A stretch of DNA of 64,000 nt, taken from Dryococelus australis. Its lineage: Eukaryota > Arthropoda > Insecta > Phasmatodea > Phasmatidae. Shown one piece after another: positions 34,493 to 46,993 of the stretch. Numbering within the stretch: position 1 is the stretch's first letter; every line of letters begins with the position of its first letter. The translations under genes were made by a program, and so were the position numbers. The notes under the pieces are model-generated. The model saw only the letters and a program-made list of their open reading frames with translations, was not told the DNA's origin and did not search any database. The stretch lies in contig CM056995.1 in assembly GCA_029891345.1 (NCBI GenBank), positions 78,617,895 to 78,681,894 of the forward strand. Direction: 5' to 3'.

Positions 34493-36560
34493 TAAGACCC
34501 TTGTATCAACAGGGAATGAACTCCATTCCATGCAGAGTGAAGGATACTTGCGGCCTACGTATTGGTCCTGCTTTTTCTGGTCCCTTCATTCCCACGCAAC
34601 AGCGGCAAAAGAGATTCTCTCAGGAGTAGTATTCGCTGAATGTGGGGAATCCCACTGCCATTCCCCTGGATGCCACAGGGTGCGTCCGAAAAGGAGCTGC
34701 AGAGGGGTGGCTTGAGTGGCCTCATTTTCCCCCCATGAAGGGCAAAAAGGAATGAGGGGATTTCTTGCCTGGGTCGGTAGTCTAGGAGTGCTGGTGGTGG
34801 CGGGCTGGGATAAACTTTCAACCAACAGCATGTTTCACAGTTGGACACATACTGCTGGATATCCTGGCTTATCCCATCCCAGCAGTATCTCTCTTGGATA
34901 CAGAGTAGGGTTTTGCATGTCCCCGGGTGTCGTGCATGGGGTGTGCGTGGCAATAGTGGCAAAAATTTGCCTGGAGAGTCTGTGGTACTCATATTTTCCA
35001 TGGAGCTCTGGGGTGTCTGACATGCGACCATACGAGATTTTGTCTTAGCAGATAATGGTGGGCAAACAACTTAAGGAGTTTTCTAATGTCTGGGTCTTGT
35101 TGCTGATGCAATAAGACCTGCTCTCAAGTGAGGTATAATTGTTGGAGTCATATGGTTTTCGCACATGCACAGGAATTTACCAGCAGAGGGGTCCATTTTT
35201 TCCACTCCTCCTCTTTAGGCATGCCTTCAAGGTTGGGGAGTGGTGAGAGTACATCTGGGAGATCACTCAAGCAGTCGGGGCAATGATGCACTGAAAAATC
35301 AAATTTGGTTAAAAACATTTCCACCGCCCGAGTTATGCCCTTTGGTTCTGGGACTCGTGGAGCCACTGGAGGGACTTATTGCCAGTGCAGAGGATGAAGT
35401 CCCTGCCGTCAAGATGACAACCGTACTTGGTTCTTACTGTGGTACCATTTCTTGGTATTGTTAAGATGGGTACTGGCGTATGCTATAACAAGAGGCCTCC
35501 CAGTTTCATCTTCTTGAAACAATACTGTGCCTAGCCCCTCCTGACTGGCATCAGTATGTAAGATGAGGGGCTTTTCCCCAGATGGCTGGTGTAACTGTGT
35601 GATATTTATAAAACTCTCTTTCGGGGCTATATGCATTTTGGTGTTTTAGTGTCCATTTCCATCGATTGTCCTTAAGAAGTAGTTGGTAGAGGGGAGCCAT
35701 TAGTGCTGCAATGTTTGGTACTAAATTTCGTAATCAATTACACAGCCCCAAGAAACGATGGAACTGTTTCTTGTTGAAAGGTCGTTCTGCTTCCTGGATG
35801 GCCAGAATGGACTTCAACTGTGGGTATTTACTTTCCAGGGACCGATGCCTCCCAAATTTTCCGGAGGGTGTTTTGGAAGTCGATGGTGGGAGGCAATGGG
35901 ATGCTTCACATCGTTTAGATCTTTGTAATTTACACAAAAGTGTAAAACCCCGTCATCCTTGGGGACCAAAATGATGCATGCATTGTAAGGGGAACTAGAC
36001 GGTTCTACTATTCAGTGTTCTTTCATTTCCTCTATTTGCTGTAAGACCTCCTGTTGGCATCGGGCTGACATTTTGTACGGCTGGTTATAAAGAGGTACTT
36101 TGGTAGTGGGCCATATCTCATGCTGGATGCTACGTGTTTGTCATAGAGATCCAGGGGACAAAGATACAGCTGTGTGCTCGCATTCAGTATTTCCCGTAAC
36201 TGGGAGAACTGAATAGGGTCGACAGGTGGGGTCACAATCACTTCAGGGCTGAACCCCCAGTGTACTGTTGCCAGATTCGTCGCCCCTAGGTATATATTTT
36301 TCTCTCTCTCTTGCTATAATCCATTACACAGTGTTGGTTAGATAGCCATGGCTTTCCTAGGATCATCTCTTACTTGATATCGGGCATCAGTGACGTAGGA
36401 TAAATGGTGGATTGCTAGAGTCAGTTGGAATTTTTTCCAAACTTTTAACGTTTGGCTCGCCCTGCCCAATTCAAGGGAACAGTCAAGGCCAAGTGCCAGA
36501 TCCTGTACAACCCACCCCACTAGGGCCTGCACCTCGAGCCTGTGTCTGACCTGACGCAGA
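34493..36560 (-). pseudogene. Gypsy pol: protease linker, RT, RNase H, integrase
   Basis: Read on the minus strand. At 36532-36290 are LEVQALVGW and a WLSNQHCVMDYSKRE block, a protease-to-linker region with the catalytic Asp-Thr-Gly not evident. At 36100-35935 are RT fingers with QPYKMSARCQQEVLQQIEEM, an in-frame stop, and LVPKDDGVLHFCVNYKDLN. The RT palm with YxDD is deleted. At 35790-35734 is the RT thumb FHRFLGLCN. At 35570-35410 is RNase H with LHTDASQEGLG and VIAYAS. At 35300 is SDLPDVLSPLPN. At about 34960-34880 is the integrase HHCC finger with HPGTCKT and YVSNCETC. The DDE core is deleted before TPLQLLFGRTLWHPGE. It ends at VDTRVLVKN at the hAT-1 site. Confidence 0.88.
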
Positions 36561-38804
36561 ATAAAAACCTAGTAGAGGCAGACGTGCTCTAGCCCTTCAG
36601 GCCGACATGCGTCAACTACATCTCGTGTTCATCATAAAACATTGTTAATATGCCATGCACATTACTAAGTGGTACTTACCTTTTACTAAGTAAACGGTAG
36701 TTTTCCTGTGCAACCAGCCATGTGCCGAACTCCAACAATCTACTAGCCCGCAGGTTATTTAGAGTTGCCTGGCTTGTCTCCCAGTCACGGCTGTTGAACC
36801 TGGGACATAACACGATTCAAAATGTGTGAAGATTCTAAAGCGCTTGTAGTTACTAAAGCTAGAGCCTGTCACTGCAAGTACAATGCTTACTTCTGAACAT
36901 TAGCCATTTTGTACAATGTATGTGCACACAGTTTTGGGATGGTGCTGTATTCGAACATAAAAGGGCTCATCTCACATCAGCGTATCAACAATTTTAAACA
37001 AATATGGCAATATTTTAATATCTAAGGGCTAGCAACCTCAACATTCAAAATTTACACAAAATGAAGTTTGTTATAGAGTTAACAGTTGGCTTCAACTTGG
37101 GTGCCACTAAATCTAAGAAATATATCATTAACATAGAAAGTAATTATAATTTTATTTATTTGTAACTTTAATTGATATAAATGATTATATTTGAACTGGA
37201 AAGACTCTTTAAATTAAGCCCCAGCTAACTTATATTTAAAGTTTCTCATCCACATTTTTTTTTTCTGAGAAAGATTAATGAAATTTTAAGCTTTTCTAAT
37301 TAAATTATATTACGGTATTACCTTAAAATGTAAAAATATTTCTCTGTTAGTTGCATAGATATGTTAAATGTTGTTAAATTTATTTTATATAGCAAAATGT
37401 TACAGCTGATAAGCCTTCAGGTATGAGAGTAATTGTAGCATATTTTGTTCTCCTCGTACATTTTATTGTCACTGCAGAACATTTTTCGTTTGTCTTTTGA
37501 CAATTTTGAATGACCTTTTGGCTATCCTTTTATCGTAGCATGACATAAGTTTTAGGACGCCAAGAATTGAGTTTAGGAAATGCTGCACCATCGTAAATTT
37601 TAGATTAGTAATGCCAAAAGATATGTTAATTAGGGTTGTGAAAGTGTAGGCACATACGGAAGAGGCCCTCAAATGAAAAAATACGTAGATTCTTTTGTAT
37701 TTCTACGGCAAGCAATGGCGGAAATGGCAACAGCAATGCGAAGTGACGTAATCTATCTCCGTGGTTCTACTTGACATGCGAGATGTACATTGGCCTAAAT
37801 CTTATAATTTCTAATACGCGAACTTGTGATTCAAAAATATAAGTTTGGAAATGATCACACATTTGGATGAAAATTGACAATTTTGTTATAGTAATCGCTA
37901 CCCAGTGGAAACTGAGATATCATGCCTTTGTTAGCCAAATTTTAAATTAGAAATTTTGTGTTTCAGTCTTGCTATCTTAGCCTAAAGCATATTTAATTTT
38001 GTTTTTTTGGGCACCAAGATAAAATCATCAGTTCATTTGAAAGGAGAGAACCTTCCCCAGTAATTACGTGTTGTACAAGGTGGACCACTTCATTACGGGC
38101 AGCATCAGTTTTTTTTTCTCACACTAATATTTCCTTGTGCTTTCGTAATATTTTTTTTTATAAGTGTTTATGATTTTCTCTGTTTTGTGTGTTTTGATGA
38201 AGTGTACGTTCTTAGCGATATACTCACACCATTTAACACCATATTGACATATGTCACATCACTTTAGTGTGCATTCAGAGGAAAGAATAGAACACAGAAA
38301 ATTGGAGCCCAATTCGTAGGGCCATATAGTAGTTGCGATAGGAAGCAGAATCCCGCCAGTCTCTTGTGTTGCTTTTATTTTATTTTGTTGATTGACCATG
38401 GATTCTGCACACACACACACACACTAGGCGTATTTATTATGTAGCTCGCTCAGCGATGCTACAGTTAGGGAACCTAGTGCGTTGCTGCACGAAGGACTCA
38501 GCGACAGGGTGACATTCCTTGACGCCAGAAAGGAAATGGGGCTGTGTGAGGCACGAAGTACTGATGAATCACACAACCTTGGATAAATAACTTTTCCTGA
38601 GAATGTCACAGTGAAGGGATGACAAAAGAAACATCACACGTCTAATGTGCATAATATCACAGAATTAATGGAAATAATGAAATTGTTCACTTTGTCAATT
38701 AACTCTAAAATGCATCGTTTCGAAACACAACAAAATGAAAGTGCTATGAATATGGCTAGCACATTTGAAGCACTGTTATTGGAAAAAAAAAGATGAAATA
38801 TAAA
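36561..38804. other. AT-rich spacer of about 2.2 kb
   Basis: No gene motif seen. A (CA)n run lies at 38408-38424. A small GC-richer patch with AATGGCGGAAATGGC and TGACGTAA lies near 37714-37750. Confidence 0.45.
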
Positions 38805-38910
38805 ATGTGGTGGGATGTGTTGTCTACACTGCAGTGGGTATTTTTACATGACAGTGTCTATGGTTGGTGAGAGGAAACAAAATGACGAGACTGTGTGGGT
38901 TTGTTTTGCT
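38805..38910 (-). repeat. Fragment of the Helentron-type family 3' flank
   Basis: Reverse complement similarity to 8340-8430: CCACATAGTCT versus the reverse of AGACTGTGTGGG, then TCTCACCA(C/A)C, and CACTG(C/C)AGTG-like sequence next to TAGACAACACA. No endonuclease part is present. Confidence 0.55.
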
Positions 38911-39179
38911 GCATGGAGCATTCTTGCGCATCTGACATGCGCACTCTACGTTTCGACTTCACCCCATCTATAGAGTTGCTACACTTGTACGGAAGTCATA
39001 TTCTGACAGGTCAATTAATGTCATGCCTACAGGATCACTCCCAGTCCAATGAGTGATTCCAGACACGGGACATGAAGGAAGAAATTGTACTGACTACCGG
39101 ATACACCATATGGTGCCCATATTTTCCCTCTCAAGATTTTATTAATTGACGGAACCTTCGACACCAGTCAGCCAGACAT
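38911..39179. other. Spacer, nothing recognised
   Basis: Short frames only. Confidence 0.4.
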
Positions 39180-40100
39180 GAGAGTTCCAAGGAATGATGA
39201 AAGATCACAGCACCCCCACTACAAGGACACCGCAGCCTTTAGAACCTCGTGCTGAGGTGATAAAAATGTCAACTGCCTCTAACGGGGGAGATAAAGAAAG
39301 GATGCTGCTGCACTGAAGCCAGAATAAACAAATCCCCCGTGAAGTGAGACTAGCAACCCCTTCAACCGCCCACAACCCAAATTTATGGTATATAAGGAGG
39401 TGCGAGACCCACACACGGCAGTGTTCGTCGGCCCTCCAGCCTGAATAAGGCAGAGAGCACCAGCAAGTCCGCGCAAGGCTAGGTATGGCACTCAAGCCTG
39501 AGTAAGGCTTCGTCAAAATCAGGGGTAAGTGGTGCAGATCCTGGCTTCAGGCTGAACAAGACTTGAAGGGAATACTCCAGGATTCAAAAAACCACTAGGC
39601 CACTCACGCTAGCTGAACTAAGTAATGTCTCCGGGAGTAAACTGTGCTGCTCCACCTCTCTGAGTCTGCAACGACTTGAGCAATCTAACGGGAGCAAACG
39701 CTACTAGAATCCACGTGTCGAAGAACTGTCTCCTATGTCTTTGCAAGTGCACCATGTCATTCAAGCAGACGTCTCCACGCCACCAGCCAGAGGTATCTAT
39801 CTCTATGTCCTCACCTAAATCGTGACAACGTCCCTTCTGGACTGCTAGGCATTTTCAGCTCTCCCCGCTAGCATGAAGCATAGCTCACTTTGCTCCACAC
39901 ATGTTTTATACAGGTAGCCTTCGCCTGCTCGATAATTAATTTCATTATTTTATTAATTATTGTATTATTTAGAGCTACTCATCTCATTGTTTCTCAAACG
40001 TATTCATTAAATATGAGAATTATTAAAATTTATGCGTACCTTCCTTTACCTGGTTCCCAGTGCAACTTTCACAGTTAATAAATTAATTATTCAACTGTCC
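39180..40100 (+). mobile_element. LTR-like region, copy E
   Basis: A TATA box (TATATAAGG, 39389-39397) lies downstream of GCCTCTAACGGGGGAGATAA. This resembles the LTR-like regions at 11.2 kb and, in reverse, 24.8 kb. A GC-rich transcribed-type region follows, with an AT-rich AATAAATTAATTATT block near 40076 that would act as polyadenylation region. Borders were not fixed. Confidence 0.5.
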
Positions 40101-40546
40101 TACGTCATTAAACATCTTGCTCGCTGACTTGTGTTGGAAAGATTAATATTCTTTGAGTTCCGTCAGCCTGAACAAGGCCAAGGGGTCCAAGGAGTATTGG
40201 GGCCGCCTAACCTACCCCCAGGGAGTCGAACCATTGAAATTACCAGGCCGTTATTCCGGCTACCATCTCGATCCCAGCCTATATACGGCTGGATCCAGGA
40301 GATACCAGCTATTGCCTGGAATTGCGGACTTTTTACTAGTTTTAAAAATGACCTTTTATTGTGTGAACACTTAATTTATTTATCTTGAGGGGGAGGAACA
40401 GACTGGAATTTTCTGGATAGCACTGGCCTGAATAAGGTCAGACTACTCCAGGAACACCCTGAGATAGCCAACCCTTCAGCAGGATATAAAGCCAGGACCA
40501 CAGACTAGTTCCATATCCTTGGCTACAGTCCCAGCCTATACAAGGC
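39439..40546 (+). repeat. Recurring 13-nt stem-loop motif GCCTGAATAAGGC
   Basis: Near-identical short hairpins occur at 39439 (GCCTGAATAAGGC), 39496 (GCCTGAGTAAGGC), 39551 (GCTGAACAAGAC, degraded), 40166 (GCCTGAACAAGGC), 40427 (GCCTGAATAAGGT) and 40534 (GCCTATACAAGGC). Stem-matching variants occur near 40247 and 40277. Most are preceded by CA or AA and can pair GCCT with AGGC. Confidence 0.8.
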
Positions 40547-41539
40547 CGGACCGGAGAAGGATACTGCCTAGCGAGTCCGGAATATATCCTGGTGCTATTT
40601 TCATTAGTGTGATGCCTTACGAGACCAAAAGATGTAGAAGTAATCTAACTTCTAGCTCGCCCAGCACGGCAAAAAGAATTAAGACGTCCTATTAGCAAAT
40701 AACAACTTGACTAGTGAAATCACCCACTTTAATTCAAATACTGCCATTTCTCCAGAACCATTATTTGAACCAAGGATTCCTCTAGATGGAATCGCACCTT
40801 TTGGAAGTGAGGCAATACTGCAAGGTGGGGACAACATATTAGGATTAAGACTGGCCCCACCATACGGTTGAATATTAGGATAGTTGTAAGCCAGACCCAT
40901 ATATTGCAGAGTTGTTACAGCCCATTCTGCCCACACAGAACTAAGGGCCTGTCCGGCCTACGTGCTAGGTGCACACAGCAGCAGGTAAGATTATTACTAT
41001 CGGCATTCCCCCGCAGAGAGCTAGCCGACACATCATAGCGACACCCTCGGTCGACTTCATGCCCTCATGCATCCCAACTAGACCGGCTCCCTATAGAGGA
41101 CGCTGCCAGCAAAAGCCCTCAGACTCCGCCTAAATTAGCCCCCACTTCATCCCGCAGCAGCTGGCGTCACAAATATTTTTTAGAACCTTTACAGACAGCA
41201 TAACCAAACTCCAGGATGGGAGACATATTTGGTTGACCACACACTAGGGTTTGGATCTCCACCCCCCCCCCCCCCTCCATATCAAGGTCACTCAGCCCAA
41301 CGGGCACAAATTATCACCTTCCAACATGGGAGGAACTGCAACCCAGCCAGGCAAACCTCTTTCTCATATTTTTCCTTCACAACAGGTACCTTGAATCACG
41401 TATCCCAAGAAGCAATTCAGCCTCCTCACCCCGCGGAATTGATTTTATTTAATTCCCATGAGAGGGAGTTGTGTCACTTTAAATCAATGTATTTTTTATT
41501 AGCATGTAATGGGAGTGCAGCGGCGGTGTACAAAGGATT
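40101..41539 (+). other. GC-rich retroelement-like leader, no clear gene
   Basis: A second TATA-like GGATATAAAG occurs at 40482. A 28-codon ATG frame starts at 40612 (MPYETKRCRSNLTSSSPSTA) and stops; its composition would suit a gag start. A C run lies at 41263-41276. No pol motif was recognised. Confidence 0.35.
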
Positions 41540-42425
41540 GAGTATTCGGCGATGGTATGAGAAGTAAAATGTGAAACCTAGGGTCACAGTGATAATGTGC
41601 TTGATGAATGTGACATCCAGGCAAATACGTCACAAAGTCGGGTTAGAGTGTTGGAGACTCAGTCTAAGTTGAAGGTGTCCTTCATGAATCGCACAAATTC
41701 TGATTTGGCAATGATATTGATGTTAAAGTTACCGCAGAGCACAATGGGAATGTGGGGTCTATGTTGAGATAGGACAATATGTAATGGCAGTTATGTATGT
41801 ACAGGAAGAGAGCCTGGTACATAATCATGGAAATATTCTGTGGAGTTTTCCTGGGATGCACATAAATGGAGTCTGCATTTCGCTGCTGTGTAGAACAGTC
41901 AACTTCTTCGTAAAACTCCAGAATGGATTGAGGTAGCCGATTCATCCTTTCACTATTACATTTGTCTTGTTAAGCACTATTCATGTGGTTAATATCATTA
42001 GTGACCTTTCTGCCTAACTTGTACTTTTTAACTGTTTTGGTTTGTAATACGCAAAGAAAATTATTATTGGTTAGAAAGTCACTAGGTACGTTTATTATTA
42101 AAAATTTTTGGTTATGTTTTTAGCTACTACTCTTTTTTAAGCACAAACTGGTACCAGAATTTCTCCAATCGGATGAGCCGTTTGATCGCTACGGTGGTCT
42201 TGAGCACACTAAACCGCTCTAAATCAGAAGTTCGCAGCACGGCTTCCACCACGGCCTGATGACATCAGAACGATATGTTTGCGTCTGAAGCATGAAGCCA
42301 AAGGACCAACTTATACTATAATACATTTACATTTAACATACTGTTCATTCTCAATGAGTAACTGCCAAGGACCCGACAGCAACATTTCGTGCTGCTCACT
42401 TTGTGAACATAAAGGACTGAGTTTT
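41540..42425 (-). mobile_element. Helitron/Helentron-type remnant, copy 2
   Basis: The reverse complement is colinear with 7407-8330. The endonuclease segment is degraded: the GDFN motif is frameshifted near 41725, while the YF.YH..IL region is still recognisable near 41560. The upstream part shares CGAAATGTTGCTGTC and GTTAAATGTAAATGTA with copy 1. Confidence 0.6.
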
Positions 42426-43459
42426 AAGGCATTCACATGTCAGAAAGGCACTAAACTGCATATCTGCAGTGCATGGAATTATTGTTCCGGTGTATTTTTT
42501 CAAGAATATCTTAAAATGGTTTCCTACTTTTGAAACCAAATATTAGGTAAACATAATTTTACAAAAGTATCTGTAAAATATAGACAGCTCCTAAATTGAA
42601 AAACAAAGAGATTTTTTTAAAGTCTTATTAGCATTTGAACTTCTTTAATAGTTCTTTTTGGTGTGCAAATTTTCTGGCTGAATCATCTTTTATCTGTCTT
42701 GATTTCATAATGACATTATGTGCAAATAAATTTGTCTTCTAGTAATCACTACCACACTTTTCTACCAACAAGTTTACTTACAGACGTCTGTATTCAATTT
42801 GTTTTGATGTCATCTACTTTACACTCGAAACATGAAATCCTTAACTACTGAACGTGGATATATTACTGTTGTTTTTCAAGTATTTTCATGTAAGTCCATC
42901 AAGACTGGTTAAAATACTTTTAATAATAAAGCAATTACACTAGGGCTAGATAGATACAAATACATCAGCCGATAAAACAGAAATCTGTATCACTTACAAA
43001 CCGCCAAGGACCAACGAACCATTTCATAAAAACCAAATAATTTAATTATCATGGAAATTACAGCACTTGGTTATCTTGTGGGACATGTTTTCGCAAACAA
43101 AGAATTAGATTTTAGCAACAAATAACTATTTTCTTAATTATATTTTTATCTTTTAGTAGCAGGTGATTTGAAATTAAACAGAATCCGATATGGCTGACTT
43201 CAATTGTTGTTACATATTTAACTATATAAGCCATACCTGATAAAATTCGTTAAAAGTAATTAAACTTATATTACTGACATCTTCCTTTGAAGGAAAAAAA
43301 AAAAAAAAAAAAAAAAAAAACTGTAATATTCATTGTTGTACATTTTCTAACACGTAAACGTCTACTGTATATTGATCTATAACTCCCACATTATATATCA
43401 ATATGAATATCATTCGCAGCATCAGACAATATTTCTAAATTGATTAGTAGCAATTGATT
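42426..43459. other. AT-rich spacer with poly-A run
   Basis: A 29-nt A run lies at about 43292-43320. No coding sequence precedes it, so there is no support for a retrogene. Confidence 0.5.
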
Positions 43460-44700
43460 ACAAGCGTTGGAGCCATGTGGGTTACCAAGACTATCACTGG
43501 GTGTGTGACCCCAACCAAGATCAGGCCATAGCACCTAAGCAAATACGCCAGCCAAAACCCAGGTGCTCTGGTAGGGATACAACTCATATGTAACGTCTCT
43601 CCCTGATTGAAAAGTATTGCTAGTGATCGTGGCTCGTCTGTTCTATTTCTCCAGTACCTGTATACTTGGTAGGAATAAAATAGCTAGTCGTCTAATGGGT
43701 GTGTATTCAACGTGGAGCCACCTAAAGGGGAGTCTCCAGTTGTAGCTAATTTCGGAATAATAATACTTCCCTGTTCCTGGTCGACAGTACTCAACTCGAG
43801 GTTCTCCCAGTAATTGGTGACAGATTACTCTATGAATGAGACTCAAGGGTAAGAGAAACAAAGCAGTGTTTATTAAAAACTTATTAAACATGGTGACACG
43901 TGCTCTCGTGCCAGGCAGACTGGTGGTTGGAAGTAATCCCATGGTAGCCAGGTATAGGTGACATGGTTCTAAGCTAAAGTGGGGAAGTTCAGTGAAAACC
44001 GTCGAAAATTACTTAGATACAAACCTAACTCTAAATTGGGGGTGTCTTTAGGAGACACACAAGAATTACATGTGGTACGTATTTAGTTACTGAAGAAGCT
44101 TCTGGTAACGTGGTAATTTGATTGGCGTCACTGGAGCGTCAGGTTGCGGGTGCTGCAGAGCTCTAACGGTGATGGCAATGGTAGCAGCCGCTGGTAACTG
44201 CTCACGTCTATTGACGTCAATGCTGGTAGACGCTGGTGATTGCTGAAGACTGTTGAACGTCCAAGGTAGGCAGCCTCGGGTGGCTGTTGATTCATTGACG
44301 TCAATGGTAGCAACCTCTGTAAGGGCTGTTGAAGGTCTCGTAGTAGTCTAGACTCCAGCACCCAGGTGATCGGAGAAGACCGCAGAAACAACTGGCAAGG
44401 ACCACTGCGCATGGCCTTATATAGCGAGGCAGTGCATGTCATAGCAACCGCAGGGCAGGGCATGTGACGTGTCTCAGGTGTGAGGCTGGAGTCGGCCTTC
44501 ACGTATCCTTGGTGGTGCTCGTGCATGGCCCGAGGCAGCTGATGGCTTGTTGGCGCTCAGTGTGGGGGAGGGGCGGTGATGTGCCACTGTCTTTCACAAC
44601 CCCTCGTATGCATGTGTCCGGCCGCCCTCCAGGATTGTGGCAGACCGTTACTTCCATGTAAGAAATGGTGTGGGGTTTGAATCTCACGTGTGTAGGAGTA
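43460..44700 (-). mobile_element. LTR retrotransposon 5' part, second copy (minus strand)
   Basis: On the minus strand a TATA box (TATATAAG, plus 44416-44423) and an AATAAA signal (plus 43869-43874) lie about 540 bp apart. That fits LTR U3-R-U5 structure. A leader follows to about 43460 that matches the leader of the element at 2640-4510, including ACACACCCATTAGACG and CCAGAGCACCTGGGT. The region has direct CATTGACGTCAAT repeats in the transcribed part. No gag was found. It is truncated at ~43460. Confidence 0.65.
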
Positions 44701-45762
44701 CACTAGGGTTGCAGGGCAATGAGTCGTAATCGTTTGTAGTTATTGGTACAAGCAGCATGTGTCAATATAAAGCAGATGAATTTAATTTACGCACTGAACT
44801 TATGTGTATTTATAAATACTGTTGTGGTTACTCATATTCTGTTTTTTGTGGTTCGGTTCTAGACTCATACAGCATTTGCAACTATTGGGAGAGGTTGGTG
44901 ATTGTAGCCTGCTGCTTATATCGCAAAACCGGTTAAGAATGCTGAAAATTGATACTCTTTTAGATAGTGCGCCAGAGTTTCATAAATATGTTTTTTTTTT
45001 AATTGACCAAAGCACTAAACTGCAAAGTAAACATTGATTGGGCGGGTAAAGACATCCTTAAATACTGCGTTAGCTTATGCATAGTTATTTATAGTGTATA
45101 TATTGTGTAAGGAAATGTATGTAACTTTTTTTGCATTTATTGACATGTTTTTCCACATCCCGGAGACTTTGTCTTCATATATCAGGATTCAGGGAAAAAG
45201 GAAACACAAAAGGTTAAGTTTTGGGGATATTTTAAAGTTACTCAGACACAATATCAAAATTACAAATGAAATGATTTGTATTGGCACTCTCTGCATGATC
45301 AGCCACAAAGTAGGATCAGTATTGGTAATATTGGCAAAATGGATTTTGGACGCACCTCTAAAAGCAACGTGAACGAAATGCACTAACACTCTGTTTGGAT
45401 GTCACATTGCTTCTGTATTATACAGCACAGTTTTGTGCTGGAACAGCACAATCAGATAAACTGTGTGGGTAGTTTTCCATTGTTTCTCCGAGCGGATGCT
45501 AGGAAGGTTCTTGCACGTCGCTAAATTATGACACCACTTTGGAAACTTGAAGTACCATTGCAAAATTAGTACCTGCTCAAATAACTGTAGTTCTGAAACA
45601 ATTAATTTCATATTCTGGTGAAACACATAATTAAAGTTTTACTGGACATAGTGTGAATCGTTGCATAGATAACCACCGACTTGAAACATTGAGATAAAAG
45701 AAGGTAATGTCACTCCATGAAAATTTACAAGATGTTCATTACTGGTGTACCAAGATATAATT
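44701..45762. other. AT-rich spacer
   Basis: Open frames up to ~90 codons with no recognisable motif. Confidence 0.45.
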
Positions 45763-45764
45763 TA

Positions 45765-46546
45765 CCGTATTTATTCGTGTATACCCCAAAATAAAGGGAA
45801 AAATTTCTGGGGTGCGCTCTATACATGGGAAAAAAAGACGAAGGGGGAGTGGTAGCCATAAATTGTCAGGGGATGTTAGGGAAGTGGCTGACTGTCTGTT
45901 GTCTCATTTCTCGCTCTTACATCACTATTCTCTTTTCTCTCTCTTTTTCTCTCAGCGACCCTTCAGTTATGTGTAAGTCACAACCCTGCTCCACCTTCCC
46001 CCCAACCTAATGGTATCCTGTCATGCCACAAACCACAGTTGCCACCTGTTAACGCCCCTGTACCACTGTAATAACACCCAGATGTTGCCAGTTGATAATT
46101 TTGCCATCCCTCTTTGTTTCCATGGCAGAGGCTAGGGAACCTATGACGGGCAGGGGGAGAAGGGCCGGGGCAAGGAGAAGGGACAAGGAGACTTTTTTTT
46201 TTTTTTTAGAGAAGGGTGGGTGTGACATTAGTGCGGCACAAAAAAATACAGATGGTCACGGTTGAAAGGAGATAAAAGAATAAACCAAGCTGGAAGTGTT
46301 AAATACTAAGAGGGGGAGGGTTTTTAGGGATTTTTTTTTATTTTGGTTTTTTTGCACCCAAGTTATTTAATTATAGTATTTTCCAAACATATCACAACAA
46401 CACCACACATTAATGTAAAAAAGAATAATTTGTTCCATACTTACTAACAGGGTGCCACAAATTTTTGGTGCAATTTTATTTAAACAAATTTTTCCCTGGA
46501 ACTTGTAGCAAAAATCATGGTGCACACTATACATGAGTAAATACAG
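45765..46546. mobile_element. Pogo-type MITE, copy 2 (782 bp)
   Basis: The left end is CCGTATTTATTCGTGTATA. The right end read in reverse is CTGTATTTACTCATGTATA. TA lies on both sides (45763-45764 and 46547-46548). Colinear with copy 1 at 16702. It has no transposase. Confidence 0.9.
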
Positions 46547-46548
46547 TA

Positions 46549-46993
46549 CCATAGATGTACTGCATTGATTTTGTGGTAGCAGAAATAGCTCATTAAGAAT
46601 TTGCCATGTCTTCAGAGCCTCCAACAAATTTATAATACCTGTAAGTTGTCAACTTTATTCAGTTCCTTGCCTTGTAGTAACAAATCTTTTGTAAAATCTG
46701 TTTGGTTAACTAAAGTGCATGTGGGATTGGAATAGGATGTTTTCGTATACAATACAATGGTTTTGATGCATTCCAAATGCAAATGAACAAACACACACAT
46801 GAAATATTACGACTAAATAATTTACAATTTAATAATGATGTGATCAACCTGGTACCTAGGCTCTTGCAAAGCATCTTCTTCCCATAAAATAAATCTAGAA
46901 GGCCAGCAAAAACGAGCATAAGTCACTAAATGGCCAAAATGAGATAAGTTAACAGGCTTGCTAACATGAAGGGTTTGCAAATGTGGTATAAAG
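46549..46993. other. AT-rich spacer
   Basis: Nothing recognised. Confidence 0.45.

Larger units (their letters stand above)
28067..36560 (-). mobile_element. Ty3/Gypsy retrotransposon remnant split by nested hAT insertions
   Basis: Pol is read on the minus strand in the order protease linker, reverse transcriptase, RNase H, integrase zinc finger, integrase C-terminus. It is interrupted at 34485 and resumes at 28352. The interruption is hAT-1, flanked by perfect 8-bp duplications. Removing it brings two halves of the integrase C-terminal LVKN...LSKATNQF motif together. Internal deletions and stops leave the element inactive. Neither LTR was identified, and gag is missing above 36560. Confidence 0.85.

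Noticed and set aside
43292..43320. Poly-A tail of a retrogene or LINE
   Set aside because: No coding sequence or LINE 3' end precedes it, and no target duplication was seen.
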